NCBI GenBank assembly: GCA_964564475.1
Contig: CAZMBM010000023.1
Coordinates: 1-22,592 of the forward strand
Origin: CG1-02-35-72 sp964564475
GTDB taxonomy: Bacteria > Bacteroidota > Bacteroidia > Flavobacteriales > Flavobacteriaceae
Direction: 5' to 3'
DNA: 22,592 nucleotides
Made by a program: the position numbers and the translations under genes. The notes below the pieces were generated by a model. It made no database searches. It had not been told where the DNA came from and was given only the letters and a program-made list of their open reading frames with translations. Shown piece after piece: positions 7,824 to 15,675 of the stretch; the stretch's first letter is position 1, and each line of letters opens with the position of its first letter.

Positions 7824-8834
7824 ATGGCTTCAGATAAAGAAAAAGATGCAAAATTAAAAGCACTGCAATTAACATTAGACAAGTTAGACAAGACTTATGG
7901 AAAGGGCACCGTTATGAAACTTGGAGACGCTGTTGTAGAACAAATAGATGCCATTTCATCGGGTTCGTTAGGGTTGGATTTGGCCTTAGGCGTTGGCGGA
8001 TATCCCAGAGGGCGTGTGGTAGAAATTTACGGGCCGGAATCTTCGGGTAAAACGACGTTATCGCTTCACGCTATTGCAGAGGTTCAAAAAACAGGGGGCA
8101 TTGCCGCCTTTATTGATGCCGAACATGCTTTTGATAAATTTTATGCAGAAAATTTAGGAATTGATACAGATAATTTAATAATCTCACAACCCGACCACGG
8201 AGAACAAGCCTTAGAAATAACAGAAAACTTAATACGCTCTGGAGCAATAGACCTCGTTGTAATTGATTCTGTAGCTGCCTTAACCCCTAAAAGTGAAATT
8301 GAAGGAGAAATGGGCGATTCTAAAATGGGTCTTCACGCCCGGCTAATGTCGCAAGCGCTTAGAAAATTGACGGGAACAATTAGTAAAACAAAATGTACAG
8401 TCATATTTATCAATCAGTTGCGCGAAAAAATAGGCGTTATGTTTGGCAATCCCGAAACCACAACAGGAGGGAATGCTTTAAAGTTTTACGCTTCGGTGAG
8501 ATTGGATATCAGACGCAGAACACAGCTTAAAGATGGCGATAGGGTTATAGGGAATATGACCAAAGTAAAAGTGGTTAAAAACAAAGTGGCTCCTCCTTTT
8601 CAGGTAGCCGAATTTGATATTATGTACGGGAAAGGTATTTCTAAAACAGGTGAAATACTCGACTTAGGTGTTGAATACGGTATTGTTAAAAAAAGTGGCT
8701 CATGGTTTAGTTATAACGACACCAAATTAGGTCAAGGGCGCGATTCAGTCAAAGGTGTAATTGCCGATAACCCCGAATTGGCCGATGAGCTCGAAGCAAA
8801 AATTAAAGACGCTATAAACGCAAAAATAAAATAA
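7824..8834 (+). CDS. recA: Recombinase RecA
   Basis: DNA-dependent ATPase that forms filaments on single-stranded DNA, catalyses strand exchange and triggers the SOS response where LexA exists. The 336 aa sequence is clear RecA: Walker A GPESSGKT (70-77), FIDAEHAFD, Walker B-type LVVIDSVAALTP, loop L1 EIEGEMGDSKMGLHARLMSQALRKL, INQLREKIGVMFGNPETTTGG with loop L2, then ALKFYASVRLDIRR. The C-terminus stops soon after the basic domain (AKIKDAINAKIK) without the long acidic tail of E. coli RecA; this is a slightly short but normal-looking form. No intein is present. The gene stands alone, divergent from phoH, and ends at a strong hairpin terminator shared with convergent hemD. Confidence 0.98.
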   Translation: MASDKEKDAKLKALQLTLDKLDKTYGKGTVMKLGDAVVEQIDAISSGSLGLDLALGVGGYPRGRVVEIYGPESSGKTTLSLHAIAEVQKTGGIAAFIDAEHAFDKFYAENLGIDTDNLIISQPDHGEQALEITENLIRSGAIDLVVIDSVAALTPKSEIEGEMGDSKMGLHARLMSQALRKLTGTISKTKCTVIFINQLREKIGVMFGNPETTTGGNALKFYASVRLDIRRRTQLKDGDRVIGNMTKVKVVKNKVAPPFQVAEFDIMYGKGISKTGEILDLGVEYGIVKKSGSWFSYNDTKLGQGRDSVKGVIADNPELADELEAKIKDAINAKIK

Positions 8835-8844
8835 GCTTAAAAAT

Positions 8845-8876
8845 AAAAAAACACCTTGTATCAAGGTGTTTTTTTT
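8845..8876. terminator. Bidirectional intrinsic terminator between recA and hemD
   Basis: ACACCTTG (8851-8858) pairs with CAAGGTGT (8862-8869) around the loop TAT. An A-run precedes and a T-run follows, so the hairpin can work for both converging genes, recA from the left and hemD from the right. Confidence 0.9.
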
Positions 8877-8894
8877 ATGTTGTAAAATAAAGAA

Positions 8895-9641
8895 CTAACG
8901 TTTATTAACCTCTAAAATATACTTTTCTAATGCCATAGTCATAGAGGGTGTTTCTTTTGTAGGAGCCGAAATATCAATACGCAAACCGGCATCTGTAGCC
9001 GCTTTAACGGTTGTGTTACCAAATACAGCAATACGTGTTTTATTTTGTTTAAAATCAGGAAAATTTTCAAAGAGCGACTTAATACCCGATGGGCTAAAGA
9101 AGACTAAAATATCATAGTAAACATCTTTTAAATCAGACAAATCGCTGACAACGGTTTTAAACAACACTGCGCGTTCCCACTTAACACCAAGCTCATCTAG
9201 AGCTTTAGGAATGCTGGGCTTTAGTTTATCTGAAGAAGGTAATAAGAAACTTTCTTCTTTGTATTTTTTAATAATCTTAATTAAATCGTCAAAAGTGCGT
9301 TCGGCTACATAAATTTTACGCTTTCTGTAAACCACATATTTTTGTAAATAAAAAGCAACAGCTTCAGATTGACAAAAATATTTCATCGAATCCGGTACCT
9401 TAAAACGCATTTCTTCGGCCAGTCTAAAATAATTATCGATGGCTTTTCTACTTGTAAAAATAACAGCAGAATATTTAGAAAAGTCAATTTTTTGAGATCT
9501 TACCTCTCTAGAACTAACCCCTTCAACGTGGATAAAAGATCTAAAATCTACTTTAACTTTTATTTTATCTGATAATTCGCGGTAGGGGGAGTTCTCAACA
9601 TTTGGGGCGGGTTGAGAAACTAAAATAGTTTTCACTTTCAT
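8895..9641 (-). CDS. hemD: Uroporphyrinogen-III synthase
   Basis: Cyclises hydroxymethylbilane to uroporphyrinogen III with inversion of ring D, the branch-point step of haem and sirohaem synthesis. HemD sequences are weakly conserved, but the 248 aa length and two-lobed pattern fit: N-terminal TILVSQPAP, the lobe-1 turn SAVIFTSRKAIDNYF (~residues 58-72), the linker LLPSSDKLKPSIPKALDELG (~133-152), VFFSPSGIKSLFENF (~181-195), and the terminal IAVFGNTTVKAATDAGLRIDISAPTKETPSMTMALEKYI. It is the last gene of a three-gene run, 6 bases after the DUF4271 gene, an arrangement common in flavobacteria. No other haem genes lie in the window. Confidence 0.88.
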   Translation of the reverse strand: MKVKTILVSQPAPNVENSPYRELSDKIKVKVDFRSFIHVEGVSSREVRSQKIDFSKYSAVIFTSRKAIDNYFRLAEEMRFKVPDSMKYFCQSEAVAFYLQKYVVYRKRKIYVAERTFDDLIKIIKKYKEESFLLPSSDKLKPSIPKALDELGVKWERAVLFKTVVSDLSDLKDVYYDILVFFSPSGIKSLFENFPDFKQNKTRIAVFGNTTVKAATDAGLRIDISAPTKETPSMTMALEKYILEVNKR

Positions 9642-9647
9642 AAATTT

Positions 9648-10322
9648 CTACATTTTAAACTTCAGAACAAACACTTTATAAAGTAAAATTATAGGTGCTA
9701 TTTCTAGCGTGCAAAGATATAAAATAAAATAGAAAAAATGTTTTGAAATAACTTTAAGATTATTTTTTAAAATAAGGTAATAAAAATAGACGGCTAATAA
9801 TAAAGTTATTATACCGGCTATTTTAAAAAGAAAAAGATTTATACCATTACTAAATAACACAAATGGTAACCAAATAAAAACAAAAAGACCTAAAAAATTA
9901 AGATAAGAAATTTTGATATACACAAGCTTGTGCATGAGTAAATTTAAATTAAACACTACCGAAAAGAGTAAATTGAGAAGTTGTTTAAAAATAAAGAAAA
10001 GACCCAAATAAAAACTGATTTTAAGAAACAAATAAAAACTGTTTTCAACAACAAAAGAGGTGTAATTATCAATATAAATTAGTAAAATAAAAGCCAAGGA
10101 GAAACAAATTATTAGAAGAAATAATATATTGTAAAAATTAATAATTAAAGTGTAACTTTTATTTAAATTAGGAAACCAAATATTTTGAGTTATAAGTCTC
10201 AACTGATTGGAAAAGCGCTGATTAAAATATTTTTTTATCACAAACAATAAAAACAACATAAAGGTTAAGACAAGAATTACCCAGTTATTGTAGGACGCTA
10301 GAGGTTGGTATAAAACATCCAT
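9648..10322 (-). CDS. DUF4271 domain integral membrane protein
   Basis: A 224 aa hydrophobic protein with about six or seven membrane helices (near residues 13-30, 57-83, 96-126, 140-158, 163-185, 195-220), ending in the typical LYLCTLEIAPIILLYK segment. It matches the DUF4271 family of Bacteroidota, which has no known function. It lies 1 base after the GT39-like gene stop and 6 bases before hemD, so all three are probably transcribed together. Residues are rich in Phe, Leu, Ile and Tyr with no visible catalytic motif. The neighbourhood does not define a role; the repeated pairing with hemD in this phylum is the only functional hint. Confidence 0.82.
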   Translation of the reverse strand: MDVLYQPLASYNNWVILVLTFMLFLLFVIKKYFNQRFSNQLRLITQNIWFPNLNKSYTLIINFYNILFLLIICFSLAFILLIYIDNYTSFVVENSFYLFLKISFYLGLFFIFKQLLNLLFSVVFNLNLLMHKLVYIKISYLNFLGLFVFIWLPFVLFSNGINLFLFKIAGIITLLLAVYFYYLILKNNLKVISKHFFYFILYLCTLEIAPIILLYKVFVLKFKM

Positions 10323-10323
10323 C

Positions 10324-12006
10324 TTAAAAGATTATTTTAACAGGATTTCCTTCAAAACCGGGAGGCAGATTATTAAAACTTAACGCCACTCTAAAAGTTG
10401 TTGTCAAGGGGTTAATTTTATCGGGAATAATTAATAAACATGTCATTTTATATGTTTTATTTGGCAATATAAATTGTGACTCTCCGGCACCTAAGATACG
10501 AATATTTTTAAGGGATTCTTGGGCTGTTATTTTATGTTTTTTAGTTTGAAAAACACCGTAAAATTCAATCCGATTTAAATCAATTTTAGTATTATACGGG
10601 TTTATCAAATCAAACTCTAAGGTATAATATTTTTTGTTTGTAAAATCAATTTCCGATTTATTAATTACACATTTCAACTGTTGGTGACTTCTGTAATTTG
10701 TTATTTTAGTGCCGTAAAACACTTTTTTACGCCTTTTAGATAAAATTTTACCGTGCTTACTATTACTTACCTCATAAACAGAAAGCCCTTGGAGTTTTTC
10801 TTCATAGCCCTGTAAATCGAACTGATTCTGACGGTAGCTGAGAGAGTTGTAAGAATAAGTTTCAATACCTGTATAAAACGTGTATTTAGAGGCATTCTGA
10901 AAAGAATTTTCAAAAACTATAGGCAGTGATTCTGTATTTTTTTGTAAAGATTCAGCCCAAGATTTATTTTCGTGGGTTTCCCATTTAAAAACGGCAAGGT
11001 TTTCATCAGCTAAATCCAATCGCATATACAACAGCACCAAAAGATTTATGCTTGCTAAAACAACAAATACTTTTCTAATTTTTTTATGTGTAATTAAATA
11101 CGGAAAACACACAACTATTAACGGAATTAATATTACAGCTGTCCACTGGGGTTGCGTACTTGTTTTAAATGTCGCTAAAAAGAAAAAGCTTATAAAACCA
11201 ATCAGTATAAAAAGGAGTGCCCTATTGAACTTTTCTTTAAAATGAGATTTAAAAAAGGCATAATATAACACAGGAAAAGCCAACCCTACAATTATGAGCT
11301 GATTTAAAAAATGTAAAAGCGTAAATTTAAATTGGTATAACTTTTTACTGCGATTTAAATGATAGACGATAGAAGGGTATCCATTATTGTATTGCCAAAT
11401 AAGGTGGGGTAAAAACAAAATAAAGCCGACAGTACAGGCTATCCAAAAATAGCGATTTTTAAGCAGCTTTAAGTTTGAAAGGATTACAAAAAAGATAACC
11501 AAAACGCCGTGATACTTACTGTACAGCATACCCGCCATAGCCAAGCCTAAAAGCAAAGACCAGTTTAAATTTTGATGTTCTAAAAAGTGTTTATAAGCAA
11601 ATAAAAACAAGGCTGTAAAGAAAAATAAAGGCGTATCGGGTACGGTAATAAAACCGTAAAAATTAAATAAAATAACAGCGGTAATGAGTAAGAAAAAAAG
11701 ATGTATGTGTTGGTTCTTTTTTTTGTGTGATATGAGTTTCCACAACAAGGCAACGGTAGCGCCAAACATCAGAGCACTAAAAAACCGCACGCCTAATTCT
11801 CCGTCAAAAAACAAATGGCTTATTTTAATCCACAGCGCCACCATAGGAGGGTGGTCAAAATAGCCCCAAGATAATTTTTGAGACCACAACCAATAATAGG
11901 CTTCATCATCAATTAATTCTGTATAAATACTTTGTAAAATATTTATCACAAAAAACAACAAAAGATAAAAAACAAAAAGAGTCTTGCTAGATTTCAAGAT
12001 TTTCAT
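10324..12006 (-). CDS. Glycosyltransferase family 39-like membrane protein (ArnT/PMT superfamily)
   Basis: A 560 aa polytopic membrane glycosyltransferase of the GT-C fold. The first periplasmic loop carries the acidic motif LIDDEAYYWLWS (D33, D34, E35) followed by WGYFDHPPMVALWI, hallmarks of the GT39/ArnT-like group that takes sugars from polyprenyl-phosphate donors. About ten more hydrophobic helices run to residue ~320. The C-terminal ~220 residues are soluble and beta-rich and probably face the periplasm. The acceptor (lipid, glycan or protein) is unknown. It is divergent from a polyprenyl-phosphate sugar synthase only 67 bases away, which could make its donor. It heads the run with DUF4271 and hemD. 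Confidence 0.85.
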   Translation of the reverse strand: MKILKSSKTLFVFYLLLFFVINILQSIYTELIDDEAYYWLWSQKLSWGYFDHPPMVALWIKISHLFFDGELGVRFFSALMFGATVALLWKLISHKKKNQHIHLFFLLITAVILFNFYGFITVPDTPLFFFTALFLFAYKHFLEHQNLNWSLLLGLAMAGMLYSKYHGVLVIFFVILSNLKLLKNRYFWIACTVGFILFLPHLIWQYNNGYPSIVYHLNRSKKLYQFKFTLLHFLNQLIIVGLAFPVLYYAFFKSHFKEKFNRALLFILIGFISFFFLATFKTSTQPQWTAVILIPLIVVCFPYLITHKKIRKVFVVLASINLLVLLYMRLDLADENLAVFKWETHENKSWAESLQKNTESLPIVFENSFQNASKYTFYTGIETYSYNSLSYRQNQFDLQGYEEKLQGLSVYEVSNSKHGKILSKRRKKVFYGTKITNYRSHQQLKCVINKSEIDFTNKKYYTLEFDLINPYNTKIDLNRIEFYGVFQTKKHKITAQESLKNIRILGAGESQFILPNKTYKMTCLLIIPDKINPLTTTFRVALSFNNLPPGFEGNPVKIIF

Positions 12007-12025
12007 ATAGGCCGCAAACTTCTGA

Positions 12026-12033
12026 CAAAATTA
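12026..12033 (-). promoter_or_regulatory. Putative -7 promoter element of the GT39-like operon
   Basis: Minus-strand TAATTTTG, an exact TAnnTTTG match 19 bases upstream of the ATG. No -33 TTG is seen. A weaker element, TACCTTTA at 12048-12055 on the plus strand, could serve the divergent glycosyltransferase gene. Confidence 0.38.
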
Positions 12034-12073
12034 GTAATAAAATGTTTTACCTTTACACCCTTAAAAAGAGACA

Positions 12074-12796
12074 ATGCAAAAGGCGCTTGTAATCATACCT
12101 ACCTACAACGAAAAAGAAAATATAGAAAACATTATAAAAGCTGTTTTCGAGCTTCCTTTAGTTTTCGATGTTTTAATTGTTGATGATAATTCGCCTGACG
12201 GCACCGGTAAAATTGTAGAAAATCTTCAAAAAAGTTTTAAAGACCGCTTATTTATAGAGAAACGCGCAGGGAAAAGTGGTTTGGGAACGGCTTATATTCA
12301 CGGATTTAAATGGGCTTTAGCCAAAGATTACAAATTTATTATTGAAATGGATGCCGATTTTTCGCACAATCCAAAAGATTTGCTACGCCTTTATGACGCC
12401 TGTGCCAACCAGGGCGCCGATGTCGCCGTAGGCTCGCGCTATTCCCAAGGAGTTAATGTGGTAAATTGGCCCATGAAACGCGTTTTACTGTCTTACTTTG
12501 CCTCAAAATATGTACAATTTATTACGGGTATTCCCATTCACGACACTACAGCAGGTTTTGTGTGTTACAAAAGAAAAGTGTTAGAAACCATAAACTTAGA
12601 TAAAATTAAATTTGTGGGCTATGCCTTTCAGATTGAAATGAAATTTAAAGCGTGGAAACACGGTTTTAATATAAAAGAAGTTTCGGTGATTTTTACCGAC
12701 AGAACTTTAGGAACCTCTAAAATGAGTGGTAGCATTGTTACCGAAGCTATTTTTGGTGTTATCAAATTACGTTTAAAAGGCTTGCCTAAATCTTAA
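12074..12796 (+). CDS. Polyprenol monophosphomannose (dolichol-phosphate mannose-like) synthase, GT2
   Basis: Family 2 glycosyltransferase of the DPM1 type that moves a sugar, usually mannose, from a nucleotide donor to polyprenyl phosphate at the cytoplasmic face of the inner membrane. At 240 aa it is the short, single-domain form without C-terminal membrane helices. Motifs: IPTYNEKENI (8-17), VDDNSPDGT (36-44), the metal-binding EMDADFSHNP with D93-A-D95, VAVGSRY (~117-123), HDTTAGFVCYKR (~156-167) and FTDRTLGTSKMS. Dihydroorotase follows 3 bases after its stop. Its divergent neighbour is a GT39-like transferase that would accept a polyprenyl-phosphate sugar, so the two plausibly form one pathway. 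Glucose or another sugar remains possible as substrate. Confidence 0.9.
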   Translation: MQKALVIIPTYNEKENIENIIKAVFELPLVFDVLIVDDNSPDGTGKIVENLQKSFKDRLFIEKRAGKSGLGTAYIHGFKWALAKDYKFIIEMDADFSHNPKDLLRLYDACANQGADVAVGSRYSQGVNVVNWPMKRVLLSYFASKYVQFITGIPIHDTTAGFVCYKRKVLETINLDKIKFVGYAFQIEMKFKAWKHGFNIKEVSVIFTDRTLGTSKMSGSIVTEAIFGVIKLRLKGLPKS

Positions 12797-12799
12797 AAT

Positions 12800-14143
12800 A
12801 TGACACAAACACTTATAAAAAATGCACGAATCGTTAACGAAGGTAAAATTTTTGAAGGCGATGTTCTCATAAAAGGGGCATATATTGCCGAAATAGCTAC
12901 CTCAATTGGTGTAAAATCTAATGAAGTAAAAGTAATTGACGCCGAAAATAAATTGCTTATTCCGGGTCTAATAGACGATCAAGTACATTTTAGAGAACCC
13001 GGTTTAACACACAAAGCCACCATTGCTTCAGAAAGCAGAGCAGCCGTGGCGGGCGGCATTACATCGTTTATAGAAATGCCCAACACCATACCACTTGCTA
13101 CAACTCAAGAGATTGTAGAAGAAAAATTCAGCATAGCCGCCAAAACATCCTATGCCAATTACTCTTTTATGATTGGAGGTACAAATACTAATTTAGACGA
13201 ATTACTAAAAGTAGACCCTAAAAAAATAGCGGCAATCAAATTGTTTTTAGGCTCTTCTACGGGTAACATGTTGGTCGATGATGAACAAGCACTTACGGCT
13301 ATTTTTAAGGAGTCAAAAATGTTAATCGTAACACATTGTGAAGATGAAACAACCATAAAAAACAACCTTAATTTTTATAAGAACAAATACGGCGATAACA
13401 TTCCCGTTAAATACCACCCTTTAATAAGAAGCGAAGAAGCGTGTTATTTATCATCGTCAAAGGCTGTGGCTTTGGCTAAAAAAACCGGAGCACGATTACA
13501 CGTTTACCACCTTTCTACCGCTAAAGAAGCCCATAAACTTTTTAGCAACAGAAAACCGTTAAAAAATAAAAAAATTACAGCCGAAGTATGTGTACACCAC
13601 CTGTGGTTTGATGATACCGATTATGAAAAAAAAGGATCCCTTATTAAATGGAATCCGGCCATAAAAACCAAAGCCGATAAAGAAGGGCTTTTAAAAGCGC
13701 TTTTGGAGGATAAAATAGACGTCATTGCCACAGACCATGCGCCACACACTCTTGAAGAAAAACAACAGGCTTATACCAAAGCACCTAGTGGGGGTCCCTT
13801 GGTGCAACATGCGCTTCAAGCCTTGCTGGAAATGCATAAAAAAGGGCTTATAAGTATCGAAAAAATAATAGAAAAAATATGTCATAATCCGGCTATTTTA
13901 TTCCAAATAGAAAAACGAGGTTTTATAAAAGAAGGCTTTTTTGCCGATTTGGTTTTGGTAGACACCTCTAGCCTACATACAGTTACCAAAGATACTATTT
14001 TATACAAATGCAAATGGTCTCCTTTCGAAGGAACAACTTTTACAAGTAAAGTAACACATACCTTTGTAAATGGTCACCTAATTTATAATAAAGGCATTTT
14101 TAATGACGCCATCAAAGGACGACGCTTAACTTTTGACAGATGA
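12800..14143 (+). CDS. pyrC: Dihydroorotase (type I, multifunctional-complex type)
   Basis: Zinc amidohydrolase converting carbamoyl aspartate to dihydroorotate in pyrimidine synthesis. The 447 aa protein shows IPGLIDDQVHFREPGLTHK, EMPNT, the lysine expected to be carboxylated (K147 in AAIKLFLGSSTGNM), THCED with H179, HVYHLST with H237, and ATDHAPHTLEEK with D312. The first metal motif reads Q61-V-H63 where most dihydroorotases have H-x-H; all other ligands are intact. I believe this Gln occurs in other Bacteroidota dihydroorotases, so the enzyme is probably active. A dihydropyrimidinase or allantoinase is less likely given FREPGLTHK and the domain length. The stop overlaps the next start in ATGA (14140-14143), suggesting translational coupling to the DUF4296 gene. 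Confidence 0.92.
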   Translation: MTQTLIKNARIVNEGKIFEGDVLIKGAYIAEIATSIGVKSNEVKVIDAENKLLIPGLIDDQVHFREPGLTHKATIASESRAAVAGGITSFIEMPNTIPLATTQEIVEEKFSIAAKTSYANYSFMIGGTNTNLDELLKVDPKKIAAIKLFLGSSTGNMLVDDEQALTAIFKESKMLIVTHCEDETTIKNNLNFYKNKYGDNIPVKYHPLIRSEEACYLSSSKAVALAKKTGARLHVYHLSTAKEAHKLFSNRKPLKNKKITAEVCVHHLWFDDTDYEKKGSLIKWNPAIKTKADKEGLLKALLEDKIDVIATDHAPHTLEEKQQAYTKAPSGGPLVQHALQALLEMHKKGLISIEKIIEKICHNPAILFQIEKRGFIKEGFFADLVLVDTSSLHTVTKDTILYKCKWSPFEGTTFTSKVTHTFVNGHLIYNKGIFNDAIKGRRLTFDR

Positions 14144-14592
14144 AAAAAAACGTATTGTTTTTGGGTTTTGTTAGTTTGCTTTTGGCTTGTACAAGCAATA
14201 CCATTTACGAAAAACCAAAAGATTTAATACCAAAAGAAAAAATGGTAGCCTTACTAACAGATATGTTTTTGGCAAATTCGGCTATAATAAGCCCTAATAA
14301 ATCTGGGAAACGCAATGTAAAGTACACACCACTGGTTTACAAAAAATACCATATTGACAGTGCCCAATTTAAAAGAAGTAATCGCTACTACACGTCAAAT
14401 ATAAAAGAGTACAAAGCTATTTATCAAGAGGTTTTAATTAATATTGAAAAATTAGAAAAAAAGTACAAAGCCCTTCAAAACAAACGAGACTCTATTGAAA
14501 ATGTAAAGAAAGATTCTATCAAAGAAAACATGAAAAAAAAGAGGCTAAAAGATCCGACAGGGAAAAGCTTGGTTAAAGAAGCTAAACATTAG
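14140..14592 (+). CDS. DUF4296 lipoprotein
   Basis: A 150 aa lipoprotein of unknown function. A short signal peptide ends in the lipobox LLAC with the acylated cysteine at C17. The DUF4296 core follows: KMVALLTDMFLANSAI, then YTPLVYKKYHIDSAQFKRSNRYYTSNIKEYKAIYQEV (~residues 65-103). The C-terminal third is a highly charged, Lys/Glu-rich helix that is probably coiled coil (IEKLEKKYKALQNKRDSIENVKKDSIKE). DUF4296 genes are confined to Bacteroidota and commonly sit beside dihydroorotase, as here with a 4-base overlap. Its last 11 bases overlap the end of the convergent epimerase gene. An envelope role is likely but unproven. Confidence 0.85.
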   Translation: MKKNVLFLGFVSLLLACTSNTIYEKPKDLIPKEKMVALLTDMFLANSAIISPNKSGKRNVKYTPLVYKKYHIDSAQFKRSNRYYTSNIKEYKAIYQEVLINIEKLEKKYKALQNKRDSIENVKKDSIKENMKKKRLKDPTGKSLVKEAKH

Positions 14593-15595
14593 AAAAATCT
14601 TTTTTAAAGGCGAGTCCTGTAGAGTTGATAAGGTCATTTATGGATTCAAATTTAAAATCTAAATCCGTTTTTATCTTTTTTGCACTGTAATATTTTTTTT
14701 CTTGAAGAGATTTAGTTGTTTCTTTTGTGAGTAAAACGGGTTTTCCAGTTAAAAGACTTCTAAATTTATCCAAACGCCATGCAAGCGCCCCTAAAAACGG
14801 GTTGACTTTAATAAAAGGCTTTTTAACATCTAAACACCTAGCAATAGTGTCAAAAACCTGTTTAAAAGTTAAATTTTCGCTAACCAAAATATAACGCTCT
14901 AAACAGATGTCACTTTCTGTTAAAGCTATCATAGCTTTGGCAACGTCATTTACGCCAACGAATCCGGTTATTCCTAAGGCGTAAAACTTAAAACCACCAA
15001 AAATATTGCGAAACAATTGCCCTGTACCCGAATGCCAAAAACCGGGCCCAAGTATTACACCCGGATTGACAATTATAACATTTAAACCCTCTTGCGACGC
15101 CCGCCAAACTTCTTGCTCGGCACCGTATTTTGTTATGGCATAACCACTTTTTTGGTTGCTGTTCCAGTCGCATTCTTCGGTTATTTCTTTACCGTTTATC
15201 GCGTCACCTAAAGTAGCAATGGAACTGACAAAGCAAAACTTTTTGATATTAAAATCGAGACTTAAATTAACCATATTAGCCGTACCCTTAATATTTATAT
15301 GACGCATACTCACATAATCTTTTGGGTTAAAAGATACCAAAGCGGCACAATGATAAACAAAGTGTATATCTTTAAAAGCGGCGGTTAAAGCGGGAATATC
15401 TTCTAAGCAGGCCTCAACCCACTCTATAGTATCAAAAAGTGACTTGTAATGACTTGTATAATAAGAAAATACATTTTCAACTTTTGCTATTTGGATTTTG
15501 TTTCTGTAAATGGCGCGAACTTTTTGCCCTTTTAAACAGAGATGGTAGAGTAGATGAGAACCTACCAATCCGGTACCGCCGGTAACTAATATCAT
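14582..15595 (-). CDS. NAD-dependent epimerase/dehydratase family protein (extended SDR)
   Basis: A 337 aa Rossmann-fold oxidoreductase of the extended short-chain dehydrogenase type. It has the dinucleotide motif GGTGLVGSH (6-14), an acidic patch (ACLEDIPAL), YHCAALVSF, the catalytic serine region FVSSIATLG (S125) and the catalytic Y152-x3-K156 (GYAITKYGAE), then VNPGVILGPG. The pattern resembles dihydroflavonol-4-reductase-like or 3-beta-hydroxysteroid dehydrogenase-like members more than nucleotide-sugar epimerases, so the substrate is open. It belongs to the gene group dihydroorotase - DUF4296 - epimerase - tyrS frequently seen together in flavobacteria (recalled, not checked). It converges on the DUF4296 gene with an 11-base overlap and is divergent from tyrS across 80 bases. 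Confidence 0.87.
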   Translation of the reverse strand: MILVTGGTGLVGSHLLYHLCLKGQKVRAIYRNKIQIAKVENVFSYYTSHYKSLFDTIEWVEACLEDIPALTAAFKDIHFVYHCAALVSFNPKDYVSMRHINIKGTANMVNLSLDFNIKKFCFVSSIATLGDAINGKEITEECDWNSNQKSGYAITKYGAEQEVWRASQEGLNVIIVNPGVILGPGFWHSGTGQLFRNIFGGFKFYALGITGFVGVNDVAKAMIALTESDICLERYILVSENLTFKQVFDTIARCLDVKKPFIKVNPFLGALAWRLDKFRSLLTGKPVLLTKETTKSLQEKKYYSAKKIKTDLDFKFESINDLINSTGLAFKKDFSNV

Positions 15596-15649
15596 AAAGC
15601 GAAAATAAAGAATTATAACAATTATAAGGGCTATTTCTGTTGTGATTTT

Positions 15650-15657
15650 TATCTTTG
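15650..15657 (+). promoter_or_regulatory. Putative -7 promoter element of tyrS
   Basis: TATCTTTG matches TAnnTTTG exactly, 18 bases before the tyrS ATG. No TTG lies at the usual -33 distance. No T-box leader is visible in the short gap, and T-box control would be unexpected in this phylum. Confidence 0.42.
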
Positions 15658-15675
15658 CGCAAACAAAAATTTTAA

